From the NCBI GenBank assembly GCA_038240015.1, contig JBBSEF010000034.1:1-29579 (forward strand): DNA of 29,579 nucleotides, in the 5' to 3' direction. Of the stretch, positions 1-6,777 are shown piece after piece (position 1 is the stretch's first letter; every line of letters starts with the position of its first letter). The notes beneath the pieces are model-generated. The model had not been told where the DNA came from. It was given only the letters and a program-made list of their open reading frames with translations, and did no database searches. Position numbers and translations under genes: made by a program. This DNA is from CAHJXF01 sp038240015. Its GTDB lineage: Bacteria > Pseudomonadota > Gammaproteobacteria > Burkholderiales > Burkholderiaceae_D.

Positions 1-677
1 AGCACGTCGGCGATTTCGAGGATGCCCGCCTTGAGCGCCTGCACGTCATCGCCGAGGCCCGGCGGACACACCACGACTCTGGTGTCGGCGATCGACACGA
101 TGTCGGTTTCGGACTGGCCCGCACCGACGGTCTCGACGACGATCCGGTCGAACCCCGCAGCATCGAAGCAATCGACCGCGGCGCGCGTCGTGAGCGACAA
201 GCCGCCGACCGCGCCCCGCGCCGAGAACGAGCGGATGAAGACGTTCGGATGCGCGCCGTGCTCGCCCATGCGGATGCGATCGCCCAGGGCTGCGCCGCCG
301 CTGATCGGACTGGACGGATCGATCGCGATGACCGCGACCTTGTGACCTCGCAGTAACCACACGCCGAGCAACGCGTTGACAAGCGTCGACTTGCCGCCGC
401 CCGGCACGCCCGTGATACCGACGACCAGCGCCGGGTCGGCGCGCGCAGCGGAGTATGCGGCGACCGCGCTTGCCGCCGAGTCGTTGTAGGCTCGGCTGTC
501 GCCTCCGCTGCCGGCTTCGCCGTCGTCGATCAGCGTCAACAGACGGGCGAGTGCGAGCCGCTCGCCGGCCACCGCGCGCAAGACCAGCGGATGCGAAAGC
601 GGCGCACCGACCGCCTCCGAACCCGGCGACTCCAAACGCGGCGACGCGAGGTTCGACGACATCGGATCACGCAGCAT
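1..677 (-). CDS. meaB: MeaB-type GTPase, chaperone of B12-dependent acyl-CoA mutase (C-terminus cut by window edge)
   Basis: MeaB/ArgK G3E-family P-loop GTPases load and protect the cobalamin cofactor of methylmalonyl-CoA-type mutases in the cytoplasm. About 225 residues are visible. They show a GxPGxGKST Walker A (residues 90-98), IAIDPSSP (118-124), the LGDRIRM block (131-137) and the ETVGxGQSE switch (182-190), all hallmarks of the family. The frame stays open to base 1, so the C-terminal part lies outside the window. I chose the ATG at 677 because it shares one base with the TGA of the mutase large-subunit gene (TGATG), which implies translational coupling. A second in-frame ATG lies five codons later at 662. 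It is the last visible gene of the TetR-mutase operon. Adjacency and family knowledge make the mutase next door its likely partner. Confidence 0.93.
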   Translation of the reverse strand, partial: MLRDPMSSNLASPRLESPGSEAVGAPLSHPLVLRAVAGERLALARLLTLIDDGEAGSGGDSRAYNDSAASAVAAYSAARADPALVVGITGVPGGGKSTLVNALLGVWLLRGHKVAVIAIDPSSPISGGAALGDRIRMGEHGAHPNVFIRSFSARGAVGGLSLTTRAAVDCFDAAGFDRIVVETVGAGQSETDIVSIADTRVVVCPPGLGDDVQALKAGILEIADV

Positions 678-2368
678 CAGATCAAGGTCAGCGGCTGACC
701 GAAGCCCAGGTCGCGGCGCATGCACTCGCAGATTTCTCCATGCGTGAGGCCCGCGCGCGCCGCATCGACGACCGCGCCGAAAAGATTCTCCGATGGATCA
801 TTCGCGGCGCGCGTGAGTTGATCGAGCGCGCGATTCACCTCGGCGCTCGAGCGTGCAGCTTTGCACTCGACGAACTGCTTCACATACGCTTTCATCGAAG
901 CCGGATCGGGCCGCTCGATGAACGGCCGCGCGCTCGCGTCTTCGTCAACCCGATAGGCATTGACGCCCACCACGATCTGCTCGCCCGAGTCGATGCGATG
1001 CTGGTGACACATCGCCGACGCGCCGATCATGCGCTGCACGAGCCCGCTCTCGACCGCCTTGTACATCCCTCCGGCATCGGCCACGGTCTTGATGATGGCC
1101 TCGATCTTTTCTTCCATCTGATCGGTCAGTGCCTCGACGTAGAACGAGCCGCCGAGCGGATCGATCACGTCGGTCAGGTGCGCTTCCTCGCGCAGGATGT
1201 TTTGTGTCGCGACCGCGATGCGCGCGCCGAATTCGCTGGGGGTAGCCAACGCCTCGTCGTAAGCGTCGGTATGCAGCGACTGCAGGCCGCCGAAGATTCC
1301 CGCGAGCGCCTGAACCGTGACGCGCGCGATGTTGTTGAGCGGCTGCTGGCGCGTGAGGTCGACGCCCGAGGTCTGAGCGTGGAACTTGAAGCGCCACGAG
1401 CGCGGGTCTTTTGCGCCCAACCGATCACGCGCGATGCGCGCCCAGATGCGGCGGCCCGCGCGGAATTTCGCGACCTCCTCGAAGAAGTTGAGCGAGATGT
1501 CGAAGAAGAACGTGAAGCGCGGCAGGATGTCGTCGGGCGCCATGCCGCGCGCGATGCAGTCTTCGGCATTCTGGATCGCGGTCGACAGCGTGAACGCCAT
1601 CGCTTCGGCAGGCGTCGCCCCGGCTTGCTGCATGTGCTGGCCGACCACCGACATCGGATTCCAGCGCGGCACGTGCTGGTTGCAATAGGCGATGTGATCG
1701 AGCAGTACGCGCCGCGAACCTGGCAGCGAGAGCCGATAGAACATGTGGTTCGCGACATAGTGCGACAGATAGTCGCTCTGATTCGAAGTCCCCGTGATCG
1801 AGCCCCACGCGATGCCGCGACGCTCGGCCGCGATCAGCATGAAGGCGAGCAGCGTGAACGGCGACGGATCGTTCATCGCGCACGAAATTTTTCCGACGTC
1901 GACACCTTCGAGGCTGCGTTCCATCTGCTCGACGTTGTTGATCACGACGCCGCAGGTGCCGAGCAACTCGATGTCGACCGCATCCATGTCGTAGCCGCGA
2001 TAGACCGAGTTGCACGGGATCAGGGAGACGGCGGTCGTGCCGTTCTTCATCAGTTCGAGCAGACGCTGGTTGTAGTCGACCGGCGTTCCCAGCCCGACCA
2101 GTTGCCGCTGCGTCCACGTGCGGCCGCGATGCATGGTCGCGTAAATGCCGCGCGTGTAGTCGGCCTGTCCCGGATAACCGAGCGGATCGACCGACCCGTA
2201 TTGCATCCAGTCTCGCGTCGTGTAAAGCGGCTTGATGGCAATTCCCGAAACGTTTTCGACCGCGCGGTCCTTGCTGCCGATCGCTTCGCGATACTCGCGC
2301 TCCCACTCTTCGCGTGCCGGCGTCGACCCGAGGTTCTGTACGAGTTGCTGGTCCAGTGGTTTGTTCAT
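677..2368 (-). CDS. B12-dependent acyl-CoA mutase, large (catalytic) subunit, methylmalonyl-CoA mutase family
   Basis: This 563-residue protein is the TIM-barrel subunit of an adenosylcobalamin-dependent acyl-CoA carbon-skeleton mutase. It has no fused B12 domain; that domain is the separate gene just upstream. The family block around residues 72-79 (TRGIYATM), the WN..S..G.HMQ.AGA block (236-251), FFFDIS (about 290) and HAQTSG are visible. By alignment from memory, Y76 and R220 match the two residues that bind the substrate carboxylate in methylmalonyl-CoA mutase, and H245 matches the active-site histidine. The tyrosine before that histidine is Gln here (Q244), and the QND..KEF segment is replaced by SNQSDYLSHY (195-204). 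A GGAG ribosome site precedes the ATG by about 6 bases. The substrate could be methylmalonyl-CoA, but the altered pocket and the neighbouring acyl-CoA dehydrogenase leave room for another branched acyl-CoA. Confidence 0.92.
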   Translation of the reverse strand: MNKPLDQQLVQNLGSTPAREEWEREYREAIGSKDRAVENVSGIAIKPLYTTRDWMQYGSVDPLGYPGQADYTRGIYATMHRGRTWTQRQLVGLGTPVDYNQRLLELMKNGTTAVSLIPCNSVYRGYDMDAVDIELLGTCGVVINNVEQMERSLEGVDVGKISCAMNDPSPFTLLAFMLIAAERRGIAWGSITGTSNQSDYLSHYVANHMFYRLSLPGSRRVLLDHIAYCNQHVPRWNPMSVVGQHMQQAGATPAEAMAFTLSTAIQNAEDCIARGMAPDDILPRFTFFFDISLNFFEEVAKFRAGRRIWARIARDRLGAKDPRSWRFKFHAQTSGVDLTRQQPLNNIARVTVQALAGIFGGLQSLHTDAYDEALATPSEFGARIAVATQNILREEAHLTDVIDPLGGSFYVEALTDQMEEKIEAIIKTVADAGGMYKAVESGLVQRMIGASAMCHQHRIDSGEQIVVGVNAYRVDEDASARPFIERPDPASMKAYVKQFVECKAARSSAEVNRALDQLTRAANDPSENLFGAVVDAARAGLTHGEICECMRRDLGFGQPLTLI

Positions 2369-2369
2369 G

Positions 2370-2810
2370 TCAGTCTCCTGCGGTCAGGGCTGCGTTCGCC
2401 TCGGATCGCGCCTGCCTCGCGTATTCGCGTATGCGTTCCGTGATCATGGGTAGCGTGCTTCCCGGATGAAAGACCTCCTTCACTCCGCACTCGAGCAAAG
2501 CACGCTCTTCGTTGTCGGGCACGATGCCGCCGACGACGACGCGCACGCTGGCCAAGCCCGCGTTGCGCAGCGCCGTCATGAGCTTCGGGACGATCAGATG
2601 ATCGGTCGCGAGCGATGAGATTCCGATCACATCGACGCCCTCTTCGAGCGCGAGCTTGGTCACCGCATCCACGCTCTGCCAGGGCGGCGTATAGATCACT
2701 TCCATGCCGGCATCGCGGCATGCGGCGGCCACGATGCGGCTGCCGCGATCGTGTCCGTCGAGTCCGATCTTGGTCACCAGCACGCGGGGGCGAAATGGAT
2801 TCGTGATCAT
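2370..2810 (-). CDS. Acyl-CoA mutase small subunit, cobalamin-binding
   Basis: This 146-residue protein is a stand-alone B12-binding domain of the methylmalonyl-CoA mutase type. It carries the base-off/His-on DxHxxG motif (D18, H20, G23), a following SSL segment (65-67) and a VVGG turn (92-95) that receive the cofactor's nucleotide tail. It would pair with the adjacent large subunit to form the holoenzyme, as in the two-subunit hydroxyisobutyryl-CoA and archaeal methylmalonyl-CoA mutases. A strong GAGGAG ribosome site ends 5 bases before the ATG. The gene begins 9 bases after the TetR stop and ends one base before the large-subunit ATG, so the three form one transcription unit. The family assignment is secure; the substrate depends on the partner. 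Confidence 0.93.
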   Translation of the reverse strand: MITNPFRPRVLVTKIGLDGHDRGSRIVAAACRDAGMEVIYTPPWQSVDAVTKLALEEGVDVIGISSLATDHLIVPKLMTALRNAGLASVRVVVGGIVPDNEERALLECGVKEVFHPGSTLPMITERIREYARQARSEANAALTAGD

Positions 2811-2819
2811 CGCGACTCC

Positions 2820-3413
2820 TCAGGCTGCGGCCAGGTTCATCTTGAGCAGGCGGATGAAGCGCCGCGCAATGTCAGCGGGTGTGAGTGGTCCGGTTTCGGA
2901 AAACCAGGTCTGCGTCCAGTTCAGCGCACCCATCAGCAACAGGCGCACGTCGCGCTTCGCCACGGACTTGGGCAAGGGCAACTCGGCCACCAGCGATTCA
3001 AAACGGCTTTCATACGAATTGCGCAATGCGACCAGTTGCGCGGCAACCGGCGGCGCATCGCCAGGCCGTACGCGAATCACGACCTGCGAATAATCGGTGC
3101 TGTCGAGCAATGCGGTCAGGTGTGCAATGCACGCCGCCTCGAGACGAGCCCACGGTTCGTGTCGCCGCTGGATCGCCGCATCGACCTTTTCCGAGATGCG
3201 GTTGACGCCTTCCCGGTACACGGCCACCAGCAAGTCGTCCTTGGTCGGAAAGTGGTAGTAGATGGAGCCGGGCAGCATGCCGATCGGTTGCACGATTTCT
3301 CGCAGCGATGCGCCGGCATAGCCGCGCCTCGCGAACGCGTTCGCCGCTTCGTCGAGCAATTGAGGCAGACGGTTGTGACGACGAGGCAAGCCCTTGGCCG
3401 CGTGATCGACCAT
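2820..3413 (-). CDS. TetR-family transcriptional regulator of the mutase/dehydrogenase cluster
   Basis: This is a helix-turn-helix regulator of about 197 residues. The N-terminal TetR domain reads LLDEAANAFARRGYAGAS, then LREIV and the recognition-helix block GSIYYHFPTKDDLL; a variable ligand-binding helical domain follows. I start it at the ATG at 3413. An upstream in-frame ATG at 3482 and a TTG at 3494 exist, but they have no ribosome site and fall in what looks like the promoter (TTAACC and TTATAT on this strand, 18 bases apart). It is the first gene of the leftward mutase operon and is divergent from the dehydrogenase operon, which fits a repressor sensing an acyl-CoA pathway intermediate. 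That role is inferred from layout only. Confidence 0.9.
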   Translation of the reverse strand: MVDHAAKGLPRRHNRLPQLLDEAANAFARRGYAGASLREIVQPIGMLPGSIYYHFPTKDDLLVAVYREGVNRISEKVDAAIQRRHEPWARLEAACIAHLTALLDSTDYSQVVIRVRPGDAPPVAAQLVALRNSYESRFESLVAELPLPKSVAKRDVRLLLMGALNWTQTWFSETGPLTPADIARRFIRLLKMNLAAA

Positions 3414-3505
3414 GGAACCCTGCACGCGTTTGGCGTCGAGCCGATCCCGATTCAATCTCTTTGGCCGTTCGAGGATGCGCATATAAAAAGACAAACGACT
3501 GTTTG

Positions 3506-3519
3506 GTTAATATGCTAAC
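3506..3519. promoter_or_regulatory. Candidate TetR operator in the divergent control region
   Basis: GTTAATATGCTAAC has 4-bp perfect arms (GTTA/TAAC) around a 6-bp centre. It sits in an AT-rich patch between the TetR gene and the acyl-CoA dehydrogenase gene. It overlaps the putative leftward -35 element (TTAACC), a position from which a repressor could control both operons. The arms are short, so the assignment is tentative. Confidence 0.4.
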
Positions 3520-3581
3520 ACCATCGCTCGGCACGATGATCTGCAAGAATCCGGACTGACCGATCAAAACCGAGAACCGCA

Positions 3582-4841
3582 ATGACCGAGACGGCATCGA
3601 CCATAGCCCCGAGCGATCGGGTCCGCGACTACACCGGGCGCTTCCAGCGATTCCTCGACGAAGAGGTTGCGCCGCTCGAGAAGGCGCTTGCGGCCAAAGG
3701 AGTCGGCAGCCCCTGGCAGCCGCACAAGGACGAAGCCGGCCGCATGCATCCCACCGTGTGGGAGGCCAGGCGCGAAGTACAGCGACGCGCCGGCGCACGA
3801 GGACTGTATGCGCCGCACATCGCAGCCGAGTTCGGCGGCGGCGGGTTCGGTCGCGTCGAAATGCATTACGTCGAGGAGTTCGTCTATCGCCGGTCCGGCC
3901 TGGGACTTGGTCTTGCCGCATTGGCGTGGACCGAAGGACCCTACCCGGCCTGCGAGCACATCGCCCCTGCACTGCGCGAGAAATATCTGACGCCGCTGAT
4001 CAAGGGTCAACTCACGCTCGCATTCGCAAACACCGAACCCGGCACGGGATCCGACGTGCTCGGGATGAAGACCCATGCGAAACGCGATGGCGACGGCTGG
4101 ATCATCAACGGACGCAAGGCCTGGATCACCAACGCGCACTTCGCCGATGTCGTCTTGCTGGTCGCGGTCACTGAACCTGGAGCGCACACCAGGTCGTTGA
4201 CGATGTTCCTGGTCGACACGAAGACGCCGGGCTTTCGTCACGGCGTCGACATTCCCACGATGATCGACGACGGCCTGACCGGCGAACTCGAACTCGACGA
4301 TGTTCGCGTGCCGGCAGAGAACGTGATCGGCGAGGTCGGCGATGGGTTCGCTCTGGCCATGTCGTGCATCAACTGGCGCCGTGTCTGTCGCGGCGGCATG
4401 TGCGCGGGTTGGGGACAATGGCTGCTCGATCGTGCGGTGGACTATTCGCAACGGCGCACGTCCGGGGGAAAGCCGATCGCGGACTACCAGGCCGTGCAGC
4501 ATCTGATCGCGCGCATGGACCTGGATGTCTACCAGGCGCGGGCAACGTCGCTGGTTGCGCAGGCCGAGCTCGACCGGCTCGGCCCGTTCAGGAAGCCGTT
4601 GCATCACGACGTGCCGCGCCTCGTTAGCCTGATCAAGCTGATCAACGATGAAGCGTTCTATCGGGTCGCCGACAACGCGGTGCAAGTGCATGGCGCAACC
4701 GGCCTGCGTCTCGGGTCGCCTGAAGAGAAACTGTTTCGCATCGCGCGCAACCTGCGGATACCGGCCGGCACGTCGGAGATCCAGATGAACGCGATCGGAC
4801 GGGGCGTGTTCCGGAAATCACAGGAGCAACGCGCACGATGA
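3582..4841 (+). CDS. Acyl-CoA dehydrogenase family flavoprotein, canonical catalytic Glu absent
   Basis: This 419-residue protein has the three-part acyl-CoA dehydrogenase layout: an N-terminal helical domain, the flavin-binding middle block (FANTEPGTGSD 148-158, then WIINGRKAWITN 173-184), and a C-terminal helical domain with QVHGATG (368-374) and the IPAGTSEIQ block (393-401). Family members use FAD and electron-transferring flavoprotein to oxidise acyl-CoA thioesters at alpha-beta. The base normally found as Glu in the YEGT motif is Ala (A395). The alternative position used by isovaleryl-CoA dehydrogenase appears to be Trp (W265). The enzyme may therefore use another base or do different chemistry. 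It is the first gene of a rightward operon divergent from the mutase operon. Its TGA overlaps the next ATG. The ribosome site before its own ATG is weak. Confidence 0.9.
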   Translation: MTETASTIAPSDRVRDYTGRFQRFLDEEVAPLEKALAAKGVGSPWQPHKDEAGRMHPTVWEARREVQRRAGARGLYAPHIAAEFGGGGFGRVEMHYVEEFVYRRSGLGLGLAALAWTEGPYPACEHIAPALREKYLTPLIKGQLTLAFANTEPGTGSDVLGMKTHAKRDGDGWIINGRKAWITNAHFADVVLLVAVTEPGAHTRSLTMFLVDTKTPGFRHGVDIPTMIDDGLTGELELDDVRVPAENVIGEVGDGFALAMSCINWRRVCRGGMCAGWGQWLLDRAVDYSQRRTSGGKPIADYQAVQHLIARMDLDVYQARATSLVAQAELDRLGPFRKPLHHDVPRLVSLIKLINDEAFYRVADNAVQVHGATGLRLGSPEEKLFRIARNLRIPAGTSEIQMNAIGRGVFRKSQEQRAR

Positions 4842-5383
4842 TTGCGCTCGGCTGCGTGACCGGCCGCTTCCAGCCCATCCATGAGCAGCACCTCACGCTC
4901 TTCGAGATCGCGCTCGCGCAGTGCCGGCATCTGCTCGTGGCATTGACCAACCCACACACCGAAGCCCGCCATGAAGAATCGACCTCGGCTCACCGACACA
5001 CCGCGTCCGCAAATCCGTTCACCTATTTCGAGCGGGTCCGTTTGATCGAGGCGGCCGTGCGAGAACGAGGCTGGCCCGAGCGCATCACGATCGTGCCGTT
5101 CGATCTCACCCGACCCGCGTTGTGGCCGCAGTTCGTGCCGTTGTCGGCGCGTCAGTTCGTGCGTGCGTACAGCGAATGGGAGCGGCAGAAAGCGAGGTGG
5201 TTCGAACAAGCGGGTTATGCCGTGAGCTTGCTCGACGGTGATTGCTCGAACCGCGTGTCGGCCGGCGACATCCGTGCGCGCATGCATGCCGGAGACGACA
5301 GTTGGCAGCCGCTCGTGCCTGCCGCCACCGTTGCTCTGCTAGACGAGTTGCTTCGCCGCGCGCCGATAGGAAAACAGACGTGA
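4838..5383 (+). CDS. NadM-like nucleotidyltransferase
   Basis: This 181-residue protein is of the HxGH nucleotidylyltransferase superfamily, closest by eye to archaeal-type NMN adenylyltransferase (NadM). It has the GRFQPIHEQH signature (9-18, with H15 and H18), NPFTYFERVRLI (59-70) and the C-terminal SAGDIR block (141-146), which corresponds to the ISxTxxR phosphate-binding motif. The Gly of HxGH is Gln here. Family members join a nucleotide to a phosphorylated or phosphonylated acceptor with release of pyrophosphate. Whether the acceptor is NMN is open: it is co-transcribed with an acyl-CoA dehydrogenase and an ApgM homologue rather than NAD genes. Its ATG overlaps the previous stop (ATGA), and its TGA overlaps the next GTG start. 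Confidence 0.82.
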   Translation: MIALGCVTGRFQPIHEQHLTLFEIALAQCRHLLVALTNPHTEARHEESTSAHRHTASANPFTYFERVRLIEAAVRERGWPERITIVPFDLTRPALWPQFVPLSARQFVRAYSEWERQKARWFEQAGYAVSLLDGDCSNRVSAGDIRARMHAGDDSWQPLVPAATVALLDELLRRAPIGKQT

Positions 5384-6750
5384 AACCGATCGGCTATGGC
5401 GAGGATCAACCCGGCATCGAGGACGACCGTTTGCCCGTGGTGCTGGTCATCCTCGACGGGCTCGGTGATCGCGCCATCCCGGAACTCGGTGGCCGCACAC
5501 CATCGGAAGCGGCCCACACCCCGGTACTCGATCGGCTCACCCGACGCGGCGCCTCGGGCTGGCACATCCCGTTCGGCTGGGGCCGTGCGCCGTCATCGGA
5601 AGTCGCGCACTGGGCGATGTTCGGCTATTCCGATGTGCCTTTCCCGGGTCGTGCGATTCTGGAAGGAATTGGCGCCGGTCTGGATTTGCCGTTCGGTGTG
5701 GCAACCACATTCGCTGCCTTGCGTACCTCGCAGGAAGTGGATGGTCGCCTGCGCATCACCGGGCGCGCCGCGGCCAACGACCAGGCGGACGTAGCCGCGT
5801 TGCTCGCGGAGCTGGGACCGGTCCTCGCGAAACATGCGGTGCAGCTCCATCCGCTCGGTCGAGGCGAAGCCTTGCTGCTGTTCACCGATCATGGTGAGGC
5901 AAACGTGACGGACTCGGACCCTTTCTTCGAGAGCCTTCATCCCTGGCTGCGCGTGCGTGCGATCGACCCGTCGGCGAATCGCCTCGCCGAAGCGATGAAC
6001 ACGTTTCTACTCGAAGCTCGCGAGGTTCTTCGGGGCAGCGCCGTGAATCGATCACGCTCCCACGCGAACCAGCCCGCCCTCGATGTCCTCACCACCAAAT
6101 GGACAGGGGCTCGCGAGCCGATACCCGATTTCGTCGAGCAGACCGGCGTGACGGGAGCGGCGGTGACGAGCACACGGATGTACCGCGGAATCGCCGGTCT
6201 ACTCGGGATGAGGCAGAGGCACGTGCCGCCGCGTGGTGGGAACGCCGCGGGGAACGCTGCGGGGATCGCCGCCGACCACGCCGCAGACATCACCGAGCGC
6301 ATCGACGTCGCTTGCCAACTGATAGACGATGGCGCGCGTTTCGTGCATGTGCATATCAAGGCGACCGACGAGGCTGGGCACACCAAGGAGCCGATGGCCA
6401 AGCTCGAGGTACTCGAAGCGCTCGACCCGGGCCTCGCCGGACTCGAGGCATTGGCCGATCGCGCGATCGTGGCCATCACCGGAGATCACGCGTCGCCGTC
6501 GGTCGATGGCGTGCTGCACACCGCCGATCCCACTCCCTTGCTTCTGGTCGGTCCGACCGTGCGTGCCGATGCCGTCGTCGAATTCGGCGAGCGGCCGATG
6601 CGAGACGGCTGGTTCGGCGTCGTGCACGCGCGCGAGCTGCTGCCGTTGCTGCTCGGTCATGCGAATCGACCCGCCTTCATCGGTCATCGCATCACGCCGC
6701 GCCAGACACCGGCCCTGCCGGACAGCCCCGAAGCCATGCCGCTTGCCTGA
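5380..6750 (+). CDS. ApgM-like enzyme (archaeal-type cofactor-independent phosphoglycerate mutase family, alkaline phosphatase superfamily)
   Basis: This protein is 456 residues from a GTG whose last two bases are the first two of the upstream TGA (GTGA). The N-terminal ILDGLGDR (24-31) supplies a metal Asp (D26). APSSEVAH (70-77) aligns with the ApgM nucleophile motif, with S73 as the predicted nucleophile, followed by a PGRA...GIGAG block. The second metal site is visible as TDEAGH (329-334), TGDH (367-370) and H380. ApgM interconverts 2- and 3-phosphoglycerate through a phosphoserine. A housekeeping glycolytic role seems unlikely in this operon, so a phospho- or phosphonate-transfer reaction on another substrate is possible. 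An Ala/Asn/Gly-rich insert (287-303) made of a 12-bp DNA repeat precedes the second metal motif. The open frame extends upstream to 5242, but the GTG is preferred. Confidence 0.83.
   Translation: MKPIGYGEDQPGIEDDRLPVVLVILDGLGDRAIPELGGRTPSEAAHTPVLDRLTRRGASGWHIPFGWGRAPSSEVAHWAMFGYSDVPFPGRAILEGIGAGLDLPFGVATTFAALRTSQEVDGRLRITGRAAANDQADVAALLAELGPVLAKHAVQLHPLGRGEALLLFTDHGEANVTDSDPFFESLHPWLRVRAIDPSANRLAEAMNTFLLEAREVLRGSAVNRSRSHANQPALDVLTTKWTGAREPIPDFVEQTGVTGAAVTSTRMYRGIAGLLGMRQRHVPPRGGNAAGNAAGIAADHAADITERIDVACQLIDDGARFVHVHIKATDEAGHTKEPMAKLEVLEALDPGLAGLEALADRAIVAITGDHASPSVDGVLHTADPTPLLLVGPTVRADAVVEFGERPMRDGWFGVVHARELLPLLLGHANRPAFIGHRITPRQTPALPDSPEAMPLA
6238..6276 (+). repeat. 12-bp tandem repeat inside the ApgM-like gene
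   Basis: About three imperfect copies of GGGAACGCCGCG encode Gly-Asn-Ala-Ala steps. The resulting low-complexity loop lies just before the second metal-binding half of the protein. It is in frame and probably a flexible surface insert. Confidence 0.6.
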
Positions 6751-6777
6751 TCCGTTTGCCGCGAAGGACGTCGACCC

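Noticed and set aside
455..2443. 662-residue open frame on the plus strand, and similar long frames at 2751-3518, 8887-9939, 22296-24455 and 24913-26307
   Set aside because: They lie antisense to, or in another frame over, well-supported genes and are Arg/Ala/His-rich with no family motif, as expected of shadow frames in GC-rich DNA.
3414..3494. N-terminal extension of the TetR protein to the ATG at 3482 or TTG at 3494
   Set aside because: No ribosome site, the extra residues are not TetR-like, and the region looks like the promoter.
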